IMG/VR virus record: IMGVR_UViG_3300021185_000113
Location: 1 to 24,545 of that record
Source of the DNA: a virus
DNA: 24,545 bases
Strand: one strand, 5' to 3'
Shown: positions 6,951 through 14,088 of the stretch, one piece after another
Layout: every line of letters starts with the position of its first letter
Position numbering within the stretch: the first letter of the stretch is position 1
Notes under the pieces: model-generated
What the model was told of the DNA's origin: nothing
The model's database searches: none
What the model saw: only the letters and a program-made list of their open reading frames with translations
Translations under genes and position numbers: made by a program

Positions 6951-8279
6951 ATGGAAACTTATGATCGTCTCGTAGAGAAATGGTCTCCGGTATTGAACGA
7001 AGAGTCAGCCGGAAACATTGGTGACGCACACAAACGTGCCGTTACTGCTGTTGTTCTTGAGAACACAGAAAAAGCAATCCGTGAGCAAGGCGAACAAGCC
7101 TCAATGATGACGGAAGATGCAGCAGCTAATAACACATCAGTTGCAGCTAACTGGAACCCAGTACTAATCTCACTAGTACGTCGTGCTATGCCAAACATGA
7201 TGGCTTATGACGTATGTGGTGTTCAGCCAATGTCAGGTCCAACAGGCTTGATCTTCGCAATGAAGTCAAAGTACAAAACAACACGTGCAGGCGCTACAGC
7301 TAATGCTGAAGCATTGTTCCAAGAAGCAGTATCTGGCTTCTCAGGTGACTCAGCTGGTACACAAGGTGCTGATGGTTCAGGTCTAAGTGGATTAGCTGCT
7401 GTTGATTCAGCTGGTGCTATCCCAACATTCGGTGGTGGTATGACTACTGCTAATGCTGAGGGTTTAGGTACAGAAGGTACAGGACCAAATACTGCTTTCG
7501 CTGAAATGGGTTTCACCATTGAAAAAGCAACTGTGACAGCTAAGTCACGTGCTTTGAAAGCTGAATACACACTAGAGCTAGCTCAAGACTTGAAAGCGAT
7601 TCATGGTTTAGACGCTGAGACAGAATTGGCAAACATCTTGTCAACAGAAATCTTAGCTGAAATTAACCGTGAAGTGATTCGTACAATCAACTCTCGTGCT
7701 AAAACTGGTTTCACAACTGCTAACGCAACTAAAAATGGTATCTTTGATCTATCAACAGATGCAGATGGTCGTTGGTCAGCTGAGAAATTCAAAGGTCTAG
7801 TTGTACAGCTTGATCGTGAAGCTAACCAAATCGCAAAAGACACTCGTAGAGGAAAAGGTAACATCGTTATCTGTTCTTCAGACGTTGCAACAGCATTGTC
7901 AGCATCAGGTATGCTAGACTATACACCTGCAATGAACACTGCGTTGAACGTAGACGACACAGGCAACACATTTGCTGGTACTTTAAACGGTCGTATGAAA
8001 GTATACATCGACCCATATGCAACTGCTGATTATATCACAGTTGGATACAAAGGTACAAACGCATATGACGCAGGTATCTTCTATTGCCCATACGTACCAT
8101 TAACTATGGTTCGTGCAGTTGGCGAGAATGATTTCCAACCACGCATCGGGTTTAAAACTCGTTACGGTATGGTTGCTAACCCATTCGTAGGTTCAACACC
8201 AGGCGACGACATTGGTTCAGCTCGCGCTAACCAGTACTACAGAATCTTCCGCGTAGACAATATCTTAAACCCAGCATAG
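6951..8279 (+). CDS. 23: Major capsid protein (gp23)
   Basis: The HK97-fold hexamer protein of the head. It has 442 residues, shorter than T4 gp23 (521) but of the size seen in marine T4-like phages. Diagnostic stretches are NWNPVLISLVRRAMPNMMAYDVCGVQPM (about 67-94), SGPTGLIFAMKSKY and the C-terminal YCPYVPLTMVRAVGENDFQPRIGFKTRYGM. The N-terminal about 55 residues form a charged helical propeptide; the segment MMTE-DAAA (Glu55/Asp56) resembles a gp21 cleavage site, so the mature protein would be about 387 residues. Thirteen of 15 prolines use CCA, typical of the most abundant proteins here. The TTAGGAGATC ribosome site is strong. A terminator follows the stop. No gene 24 vertex protein is adjacent. 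Confidence 0.97.
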   Translation: METYDRLVEKWSPVLNEESAGNIGDAHKRAVTAVVLENTEKAIREQGEQASMMTEDAAANNTSVAANWNPVLISLVRRAMPNMMAYDVCGVQPMSGPTGLIFAMKSKYKTTRAGATANAEALFQEAVSGFSGDSAGTQGADGSGLSGLAAVDSAGAIPTFGGGMTTANAEGLGTEGTGPNTAFAEMGFTIEKATVTAKSRALKAEYTLELAQDLKAIHGLDAETELANILSTEILAEINREVIRTINSRAKTGFTTANATKNGIFDLSTDADGRWSAEKFKGLVVQLDREANQIAKDTRRGKGNIVICSSDVATALSASGMLDYTPAMNTALNVDDTGNTFAGTLNGRMKVYIDPYATADYITVGYKGTNAYDAGIFYCPYVPLTMVRAVGENDFQPRIGFKTRYGMVANPFVGSTPGDDIGSARANQYYRIFRVDNILNPA

Positions 8280-8302
8280 GGCTTAGATACGGAAAATAAC
8301 TT

Positions 8303-8327
8303 GGGCGGCTTCGGCCGCCCTTTTTTT
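8303..8327 (+). terminator. Intrinsic terminator after gene 23
   Basis: GGGCGGC (8303-8309), a TTCG tetraloop and GCCGCCC (8314-8320) form a perfect 7-bp G/C stem followed by seven T. The very stable UUCG loop makes this a textbook terminator, ending the head operon before the next late promoter at 8342. Confidence 0.96.
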
Positions 8328-8341
8328 ATGTTTAAAACCTA

Positions 8342-8349
8342 TATAAATA
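8342..8349 (+). promoter_or_regulatory. T4-type late promoter before the tube-like gene at 8371
   Basis: An exact TATAAATA 14 bases after the T run of the terminator and 22 bases before the ATG at 8371. It would give a very short leader carrying only the AATAGGAGACAT ribosome site. Confidence 0.85.
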
Positions 8350-8370
8350 CATGTGAATAGGAGACATATA

Positions 8371-8931
8371 ATGCCAACATTAGATCCAACATCTTCAGTC
8401 AATGTAGATACAGCGCTTACAGGTACAACAACTGGATTAAATAATCTTAATCTATTACAACCTACGGCGTTTAAACTTCTTGTAGATAGAAAGAACTTTG
8501 CTAATCTAGAGTTCTTTTGTCAGAATGTATCTCATCCTAATATCTCTGTTCCTGTATCAGAAGTGCCTTACTCACGTATTGGTAATCTTGCTATACCAGG
8601 AGACAAGTTGACTTTTGGTGAACTAGAAGCTATAATAGTAGTTGACGAGAATATGAATTCGTATACGGAGATGTATAATTGGTTACACAGAATGGTACAA
8701 AAGCCTGAGAAGTCTAGATTAAATAGATCTGTTACAGATACTGCTCCTCCTACTACAACAGATATTACTCTGATGATGTTGAGTAGTCATAATAATGTTA
8801 CTAGAACGATTAGATATATAGATTGTGTACCGACGAGCTTAGGTCAGATGGATATGTCAGCTGTTGCTGGTGATACTATTGCAATTACTTTTCCAGTTAC
8901 GTTTAGGTTCTCTTACTTTGAATTAGATTAA
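8371..8931 (+). CDS. Tail-tube-fold structural protein, candidate tail completion protein gp3
   Basis: This 187-residue late protein is not a copy of gp19 but shows the pattern of tube-like proteins: FKLLVDRKNFANLEFFCQNVSHPNIS (strand, then the short 'LP'-type turn), IPGDKLTFGELEAIIVVDENMNSYTEMYNWLHRMV (strand plus helix) and a C-terminal ITFPVTFRFSYFELD strand. Its position, between gene 23 and uvsY, is where marine T4-like phages carry gene 3, the tail-completion and sheath-stabilising protein that caps the tube; T4 gp3 has 176 residues. It could instead be a tube initiator of gp54 type. I chose ATG 8371 because GGAG lies 8 bases upstream; an in-frame GTG at 8353 overlaps the promoter region. 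It has its own late promoter (8342). Confidence 0.75.
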   Translation: MPTLDPTSSVNVDTALTGTTTGLNNLNLLQPTAFKLLVDRKNFANLEFFCQNVSHPNISVPVSEVPYSRIGNLAIPGDKLTFGELEAIIVVDENMNSYTEMYNWLHRMVQKPEKSRLNRSVTDTAPPTTTDITLMMLSSHNNVTRTIRYIDCVPTSLGQMDMSAVAGDTIAITFPVTFRFSYFELD

Positions 8932-8947
8932 ATAATGAGGTTATATT

Positions 8948-9391
8948 ATGGATTTGAAACACATTCTAGAAGAATGGGCGAATGATAGTGTTATACAAAG
9001 AACTGCTTTAGACGAGACGTCGAGAGCTACTCCTTCACTACATGCTAAATACCTACAGTGGCTAGCAGAGGCTAAGCTAGCTAAGAAACGTTCTGAGTTT
9101 AAACAGAAGACGTTACTAAAGAAAAAATGGCTATACTATAATGGTAAGATGGATAGAGAGTCTATAGAAGCTCTTGGATGGGAACCTGATCCGTTTGACG
9201 GACTAAAGGTTATGAAAGGTGAAATGGAATACTACTATGATAGTGATCCAGAGATCCAACAAAGCGAAGAGAGAGTTCAGTATTGGAAGACTGTAATAGA
9301 AACTCTTACTGAGATAGTAAACAATCTAAATTGGCGACATCAGACTATCGGCAATATTATAAAATGGAAACAATTTGAGGCAGGTAACTAA
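8948..9391 (+). CDS. uvsY: Recombination mediator UvsY
   Basis: UvsY loads the UvsX recombinase onto single-stranded DNA covered by gp32, as part of recombination-dependent replication. The product has 147 residues (T4: 137). The middle carries the family pattern of a charged helix on KKRSEFKQKTLLKKKWLYYNGKMD followed by QYWKTVIETLTEIVNNLNWRHQTIGNIIKWKQFEAGN, whose last helix and FEAG ending match T4 UvsY. A TGAGG ribosome site lies 8 bases before the ATG. It starts 16 bases after the preceding structural gene with no terminator, so it may be partly read from the late promoter at 8342. It is followed after 2 bases by a nuclease gene, then UvsW. Confidence 0.9.
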   Translation: MDLKHILEEWANDSVIQRTALDETSRATPSLHAKYLQWLAEAKLAKKRSEFKQKTLLKKKWLYYNGKMDRESIEALGWEPDPFDGLKVMKGEMEYYYDSDPEIQQSEERVQYWKTVIETLTEIVNNLNWRHQTIGNIIKWKQFEAGN

Positions 9392-9393
9392 TA

Positions 9394-10065
9394 ATGTTTA
9401 CCCACGTTGATCATGGTATCACTCTACCTAAAATGACTAGAAAAACTACTGAGAAAGGTCGTAAGTACTTTACCCCAGACGGTAATGCTTATCCTTCTAT
9501 CACAACAGTACTTAATATTCTTAGTGTAGATTCTATCATGCGTTGGCGTAAAAGAGTTGGTGAAGAAGAAGCTAATAAGATATCTCATCAAGCAGCTACA
9601 AGAGGTACATCTGTACATAAGTTAGCTGAAGACTATATAGATAATGTAGATGATTGGAAAGGCAAAGCTATGCCTAATAATTTATATACATTCAGTCATC
9701 TAAAAGATATCATTGATAAGAGATTAGATAATGTATGGTTTCAAGAAGAATATCTCTATAGCGATAGACTTAAGTGTGCTGGTCAGGTTGACTGTATAGC
9801 TGAGTTTGATGGAGAATTATCTATTGTTGACTTTAAGACATCTCGTAAACCTAAGAAGATAGAGTGGATAACGAACTACTTTATACAAGCATCGTTCTAC
9901 GCTGCAGCCTTCTATGAGAGAACGGGAGTCCCTATCAGACAAGGGGTCATATTGATCACAGTGGATCACAATGAACCTCAGGTCTTTAAGATTAACACTC
10001 ATGAGTACTTACAACAGTTTTTAGATGTAAGACAGAAGTATAAAGAATTAAAAGAGAATGGTTGA
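9394..10065 (+). CDS. PD-(D/E)XK nuclease of the Cas4/RecB type
   Basis: A 223-residue protein with the ordered motifs of the RecB/Cas4-like nuclease family: RGTSVH (70-75), an acidic residue in WFQEEYLY (Glu118/119), GQVDCI with the metal-binding Asp133, IVDFKTS with Asp146 and Lys148, and the QASFYAAAFYE helix (Gln165, Tyr169), the family's Q-x(3)-Y motif. This gives a complete active site for a metal-dependent DNA exonuclease. No iron-sulphur cysteine cluster is visible, unlike many Cas4 proteins. It lies between the recombination genes uvsY and uvsW, overlapping uvsW by 8 bases, so end processing for recombination or host DNA breakdown is the likely job. T4 itself has no such gene here. 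Confidence 0.85.
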   Translation: MFTHVDHGITLPKMTRKTTEKGRKYFTPDGNAYPSITTVLNILSVDSIMRWRKRVGEEEANKISHQAATRGTSVHKLAEDYIDNVDDWKGKAMPNNLYTFSHLKDIIDKRLDNVWFQEEYLYSDRLKCAGQVDCIAEFDGELSIVDFKTSRKPKKIEWITNYFIQASFYAAAFYERTGVPIRQGVILITVDHNEPQVFKINTHEYLQQFLDVRQKYKELKENG

Positions 10066-11551
10066 CTTTACTGTACGATTAAAAGACTATAGCATGTTGT
10101 ATGTAGACTGTGAAGCAGGACATGCAGCAGAGCTATCTGATTACTTCTCATTCTATGTTCCAGGTTATAAGTTTATGCCTGCATATAAGAACAAAGTATG
10201 GGATGGAAAGATAAAGCTTTTTAATCGCATGAACGGAGAGCTTCCTGCTGGGCTATATGCTTATTTAGTAAAGTTTGCAATTGAGCGATCTTATTCTGTT
10301 GACACAGAAGAGTCTGATTTTGGATTTCCGGTACCGGCTGCTGAACCTCTTCAATCACTACCTGATCTACTTTCTGACGCAGGGCTTCCATTTCAGCCTC
10401 GAGACTACCAATACGATGCCATTGAAACAGCCCTAACAAGATCTCGAGCAATTCTTTTATCTCCTACAGGTTCAGGTAAATCATTTATAATTTATCTCAT
10501 AGCTAAATACTGGTTACAGTATATAGCACAAGGCGTAGGTTATCCTAGAGCTGGGAGAGTGCTGGTTATTGTACCTACTACATCTTTAGTAGAGCAGATG
10601 CATCAAGATTTTATAGATTATGGGATGAGTGAAAATGGACTACATAAAATTTATTCAGGTAGAGATAAATCAACTAACAAAGCTATTATCATTAGTACTT
10701 GGCAATCAATATATAAACTACCTCGGAAATGGTTCGAACAGTTTGGTATGGTACTTGGAGATGAGTGTCACGGATTTAAGTCAAAGTCTCTCTCCTCGAT
10801 TATGAACAAAGCTACCCTAGCTAAATATAGGTATGGGTTCACAGGCACATTAGACGGTACATTAACTCATAAGCTAGTACTTGAAGGATTATTTGGTCCT
10901 GTATATCAGGTTACTACTACAAAGAAATTACAAGACAACGAAACTCTAGCACCGCTAGATATTAAAGTACTATTATTAAACTACACTAAAGAAGTAAGAG
11001 AAGATTTTGGAAAGAAAACTTATCAAGAGGAAATTGACTTCATTATTGGAAATACTGGGCGTAACAGGCTCATTTCTAATCTGGCTTTATCTGCTAAGGG
11101 AAATACTCTTGTCTTATTTAACCGTGTGGACGCTCATGGCAAACCTCTCTATGAGTTGATAAATAGTAAGGTAGAAGAAGGACGTAAAGTGTTCTTTGTA
11201 TCTGGAGAAGTAGATACATCAGACAGAGAAGCAATACGTAAGATTGTGGAGAAGCAGAATAATGCTATCATTGTCGCTAGTCTTGGTACTTTCAGTACTG
11301 GTATTAATATACGGAACTTGCATAATATTGTATTTGCTTCACCTTCGAAATCCCAGATCAAAGTTCTTCAGTCAATCGGACGAGGATTACGGAAATCAGA
11401 CAATGGACAAACTACTACACTCTACGATGTTGCTGATGATCTCCATTGGAAAGGCAGAAAAAACTACACACTCTTACACTCAATTGAAAGAGTAAAGATA
11501 TATGAGAAAGAACAATTTAACTACAAAATGATAAAGGTGGATATTAAATGA
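10058..11551 (+). CDS. uvsW: DNA/RNA helicase UvsW
   Basis: A superfamily 2 helicase that unwinds R-loops and branched DNA, shutting off origin-dependent replication and helping recombination. At 497 residues it is close to T4 UvsW (503). The N-terminal about 100 residues form the UvsW-specific domain (FMPAYKNKVWDGKIKLFNRMNG near 39-60). Helicase motifs follow in order: the Q-motif region FQPRDYQYDAIETAL (112-126), Walker A SPTGSGKS (135-142), DECH (235-238), FTGTLDG (261-267), and motif VI QSIGRGLRKS (438-447). All key residues are intact. The start overlaps the upstream nuclease by 8 bases and the stop overlaps the next gene in an ATGA (11548-11551), so the block is translationally coupled. 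Confidence 0.95.
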   Translation: MVDFTVRLKDYSMLYVDCEAGHAAELSDYFSFYVPGYKFMPAYKNKVWDGKIKLFNRMNGELPAGLYAYLVKFAIERSYSVDTEESDFGFPVPAAEPLQSLPDLLSDAGLPFQPRDYQYDAIETALTRSRAILLSPTGSGKSFIIYLIAKYWLQYIAQGVGYPRAGRVLVIVPTTSLVEQMHQDFIDYGMSENGLHKIYSGRDKSTNKAIIISTWQSIYKLPRKWFEQFGMVLGDECHGFKSKSLSSIMNKATLAKYRYGFTGTLDGTLTHKLVLEGLFGPVYQVTTTKKLQDNETLAPLDIKVLLLNYTKEVREDFGKKTYQEEIDFIIGNTGRNRLISNLALSAKGNTLVLFNRVDAHGKPLYELINSKVEEGRKVFFVSGEVDTSDREAIRKIVEKQNNAIIVASLGTFSTGINIRNLHNIVFASPSKSQIKVLQSIGRGLRKSDNGQTTTLYDVADDLHWKGRKNYTLLHSIERVKIYEKEQFNYKMIKVDIK

Positions 11552-11973
11552 GTTACACACAGTTTAAATTAGCTAACGGTGATGAGATAGTAGCTCAAGT
11601 CGTCCAAGAACCTGAAGGAGATGACTATAACGTTGTAATAAGAAATGCAATGATGGTAGTTAGATCAGAAGCTCTTAGAGATGGTTTTAGATATTATTCT
11701 TTTAGACCGTGGATGTCTTTTCAACTTGAAGATGATTATCTACAGCTACTAAACTTTAATCAGATCATTGGTGAAGCTAAACCATCTAAAGTTCTTTTAA
11801 CTCAATATTTCAAAGCTATTGAGAGTGAGCAAAATATAGAAGCTGATAGTGATGTAGATAACTTAAAAAATATTAGACGCCTTGTAGCTGATCTTCAATC
11901 TGATTATCAAGACTATCAAGACTCAGATCAAGACAATGTTATTTCTCTATTCGATAAGGACAAGTTACACTAA
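11548..11973 (+). CDS. Conserved-type unknown, possible Sm-like N-terminal domain
   Basis: A 141-residue protein that I cannot assign to a named gene. Its first about 75 residues form a string of short strands: FKLANGDEIVAQVV, then NVVIRNAMMVV, YYSFRPWMSFQ and LQLLNFNQII. The order (Gly/Asp turn after a first strand, an 'I.NAM.V' strand, a 'PWM' strand and a final strand) resembles Sm/LSm-like beta barrels, but I see no confirmed RNA-binding motif. The rest is acidic with a small repeat at the protein level (DYQDYQDSDQDN). It overlaps uvsW by ATGA and the next gene by one base, so it is co-translated with the recombination block. Function is unknown; the Sm-like idea is inference. Confidence 0.8.
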   Translation: MSYTQFKLANGDEIVAQVVQEPEGDDYNVVIRNAMMVVRSEALRDGFRYYSFRPWMSFQLEDDYLQLLNFNQIIGEAKPSKVLLTQYFKAIESEQNIEADSDVDNLKNIRRLVADLQSDYQDYQDSDQDNVISLFDKDKLH

Positions 11974-12617
11974 TGGAAGATACAGACGCTTATTTAAAAT
12001 ATCCTAAACAACGTAAGTGGATGAATAAGTTATGGTTAGCTGAAAAGTTTGGTTATGTTTGTGGACCTGCAGGAGTAGAAATACCAGAGACAGGCACGTA
12101 TGTTGTAAGACCTATATATAACTTAGCTGGTATGGGAGCGTGTGCATCTGTACAAAAGCTAGCTAAGGGAGATTATACTTCTATTGCCCCTGGTTATTTT
12201 TGGTGTGAATACTTTGATGGTAAGCATTATTCTGTTAACTATAAATGGATGAGTGATACAATAAAAGGTGGAGAATGGAAAGCATTAGATTGTTGGGAAG
12301 GTATTAATATGCCTATCAATCTGACTAAGTTTGTAGAGTGGAAGAGATCTGATTATAGACCTACACTGCATCATTCCTTTAAGTCAATAGGTGGAGATGT
12401 AACTCATCTTAACGTAGAGTTTATTAATGATAAACCTATAGAAGTTCATCTTAGACTATCTCCTGATCCAGTATACGATCATATGATTCCTGTATGGGCA
12501 TCAGACTTTGGTAAGAAGAAAGAACATATGGAATTACACGGTTTTGAGTTTATAGAAGCTTATGATGATGCGAATGGTTACATAGACGACCCCCGAATCG
12601 GATTCTTAGTTAAATAA
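11973..12617 (+). CDS. Hypothetical protein, 214 aa
   Basis: A 214-residue soluble protein rich in Trp, Tyr and Gly that I do not recognise as a T4 gene. The stretch YVVRPIYNLAGMGACASV (residues about 43-60) and APGYFWCEYFDGKHYSVNY further on resemble the spacing of strands and a Gly-rich loop in ATP-grasp enzymes, where an 'RP...G.G' segment binds nucleotide. The usual metal-binding acidic pair near the C-terminus cannot be identified with confidence, so this is weak. No signal peptide or membrane segment is seen. Its ATG shares one base with the preceding stop. It is the last gene of the uvsY-uvsW block; a gap with a promoter follows. Confidence 0.75.
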   Translation: MEDTDAYLKYPKQRKWMNKLWLAEKFGYVCGPAGVEIPETGTYVVRPIYNLAGMGACASVQKLAKGDYTSIAPGYFWCEYFDGKHYSVNYKWMSDTIKGGEWKALDCWEGINMPINLTKFVEWKRSDYRPTLHHSFKSIGGDVTHLNVEFINDKPIEVHLRLSPDPVYDHMIPVWASDFGKKKEHMELHGFEFIEAYDDANGYIDDPRIGFLVK

Positions 12618-12671
12618 CATATCTCCCCTCTCCCCATATCGCTATATGATTATATACGATCTCGCGAAAAG

Positions 12672-12694
12672 TGCAACTGTTTTCTTTAGTTGCA
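12672..12694 (+). repeat. Inverted repeat overlapping the gp55 promoter
   Basis: TGCAACT (12672-12678) and AGTTGCA (12688-12694) are a perfect 7-base inverted repeat around a 9-base T-rich spacer. The right arm coincides with the -35-like TTGCAT of the promoter at 12690. It could be an operator for a dimeric repressor or an RNA hairpin. No T run follows it on the + strand, so it is not a standard terminator for the upstream genes. Confidence 0.5.
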
Positions 12695-12721
12695 TCTAAT
12701 AAAAAAACATAATATAATATA
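12688..12721 (+). promoter_or_regulatory. Sigma70-like promoter before gene 55
   Basis: TTGCAT (12690-12695) and TATAAT (12713-12718) are separated by exactly 17 bases, ideal for a host sigma70-type polymerase. AGTTGCAT and the extended TATAATATA are shared with the gap before gene 43 (17-base spacing) and, with small changes, before hsp20. It would transcribe gene 55 and the downstream replication genes early in infection. Confidence 0.75.
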
Positions 12722-12742
12722 ATGAATTGAAGGAATTTTATC

Positions 12743-13339
12743 ATGGCTAGAACTAAACGAGCAAGTATCCATTATGTCAACAACAAAGAGTTCTCTCAAG
12801 CAGTTGTAGACTATGTACGTACTCTAAATGAGGCTCAAAAAGCAGAAACTAAACTACCTATTGTACCTAACTATATTGCATCTTGCTTTCTAAAGATCGC
12901 AGAAGGTCTCTCTCATAAGTCAAACTTTATTCGCTATACCTATCGTGAAGAGATGGTTATGGATGCAGTAGAGAATTGTCTTCGTGCGATTGATAACTAT
13001 AATATAGAAGCAGCTACTCGTACAGGTAATCCAAATGCATTCGCATACTTTACTCAGATCTCTTGGTATGCATTCCTTCGTCGTATTGCTAAAGAAAAGA
13101 AACAACAAGATGTTAAGATTAAGTTCTTATCTCAGAGTGGCTTAGAAGAGTATATCGCTACTAATCAAGATGATACTCACTCAGTACAGGTAGTTAGAGC
13201 GTTCGTTGATCAGCTTAAAGATCGTATTGATAAAGTAAAAGAGAAAGATGATGAAGTAAAAGTCTTTGCTCAAGAGGAAAAGAAACGTAAGAAGCGTAAT
13301 GTAAATGTTGATTCAGACTTAGGAGATTTTATAAAATGA
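12743..13339 (+). CDS. 55: Late-transcription sigma factor (gp55)
   Basis: gp55 is the small sigma-family factor that directs host RNA polymerase to TATAAATA late promoters, activated by the DNA-loaded gp45 clamp. The product has 198 residues (T4: 185). The core shows sigma region 2 features: YTYREEMVMDAVENCLRAIDNYN (about 65-94) followed by NPNAFAYFTQISWYAFLRRIAKEKKQ, close to the gp55 family. The C-terminus is Lys/Arg-rich and ends SDLGDFIK (191-198), resembling the SLEDFL-type clamp-binding tail of T4 gp55. The ribosome site is AAGGAA, 9 bases before the ATG. Its stop overlaps the epimerase start in an ATGA. The four late boxes in this window are its expected targets. Confidence 0.93.
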   Translation: MARTKRASIHYVNNKEFSQAVVDYVRTLNEAQKAETKLPIVPNYIASCFLKIAEGLSHKSNFIRYTYREEMVMDAVENCLRAIDNYNIEAATRTGNPNAFAYFTQISWYAFLRRIAKEKKQQDVKIKFLSQSGLEEYIATNQDDTHSVQVVRAFVDQLKDRIDKVKEKDDEVKVFAQEEKKRKKRNVNVDSDLGDFIK

Positions 13340-14088
13340 GAATACTTGTAACTGGTTCAGATGGAATGGTAGGCAGTCGTCTAGTTAAGTTCCTTAAGAA
13401 TAATGACTGTACAGTGTATGAGTTTGGTGATGATAGGGATGTTAGGTCTCAACAAGATTGGCAGTCCTTTGCTGATCTAGACTTTGATTTTATTATTCAT
13501 CTAGCAGCTCTTGCTGGAGTTAGACCTTCGTTTGATAATCCTGAATTGTATTATGATGTTAACGTAAATGGTACCCGCAATATGCTTGAGTTCGCTGAAG
13601 CAAATGCTAAACATATTCTATATGCTTCTTCATCTAATGCTTATGAGTGGTGGGGTAATCCATATGCTGCTACTAAGAGAATGAATGAGATTCAATGTGA
13701 AGATTACTCTGCTATTGGTATGAGGTTTCATACTATCTGGCCTGGTAGAGATGATATGTTGTTTATGAAGTTTAAGAACAATCAGGTTAAGTATATCAAT
13801 AGAAAGCATAACAGAGACTTTGTTCATGTAGATGATGTTATCTCAGCAATTTTTAAGTTGATTAATAACTTCGAATCAGCTATAATAGATAGACGTGTAT
13901 ATGATATAGGTACAGGTCATTCTACTCCTGTAGAGCAAGTTGCGAAAGCATTCGGCTTTGATGGTGAATGGCGTGATGAGAACCCTGCAGGTGAAAGAGT
14001 TCATACTATAGCAGATATCGAACCGCTACTTAAACTAGGCTGGACGCCGAAATGGAACATACTTAATCATGAAAATAGCCCTACTTAA
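13336..14088 (+). CDS. NAD-dependent sugar-nucleotide epimerase/dehydratase (extended SDR)
   Basis: A 250-residue extended short-chain dehydrogenase. The N-terminal Rossmann motif is TGSDGMVGS (Gly7, Gly10, Gly13), followed by DFIIHLAALAGVRPSF, an ASSSNAYEWWGNPYAATK segment containing the Ser and the catalytic pair Tyr110-x3-Lys114, and FVHVDDV near the middle. The family converts nucleotide sugars (for example UDP-glucose 4-epimerase or dTDP-glucose dehydratase); the substrate cannot be told. It is shorter than typical members (about 310-340), mainly in the C-terminal substrate domain. It overlaps gene 55 (4 bases) and gene 47 (20 bases), so it is embedded in the replication operon. It may act on host surface polysaccharide or phage glycosylation. 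Confidence 0.88.
   Translation: MRILVTGSDGMVGSRLVKFLKNNDCTVYEFGDDRDVRSQQDWQSFADLDFDFIIHLAALAGVRPSFDNPELYYDVNVNGTRNMLEFAEANAKHILYASSSNAYEWWGNPYAATKRMNEIQCEDYSAIGMRFHTIWPGRDDMLFMKFKNNQVKYINRKHNRDFVHVDDVISAIFKLINNFESAIIDRRVYDIGTGHSTPVEQVAKAFGFDGEWRDENPAGERVHTIADIEPLLKLGWTPKWNILNHENSPT

Noticed and set aside
11905-11940. Short tandem repeat near the end of the 141-residue gene
   Set aside because: Only an imperfect repeat of TATCAAGAC-like units encoding an acidic low-complexity tail; not a functional repeat array.
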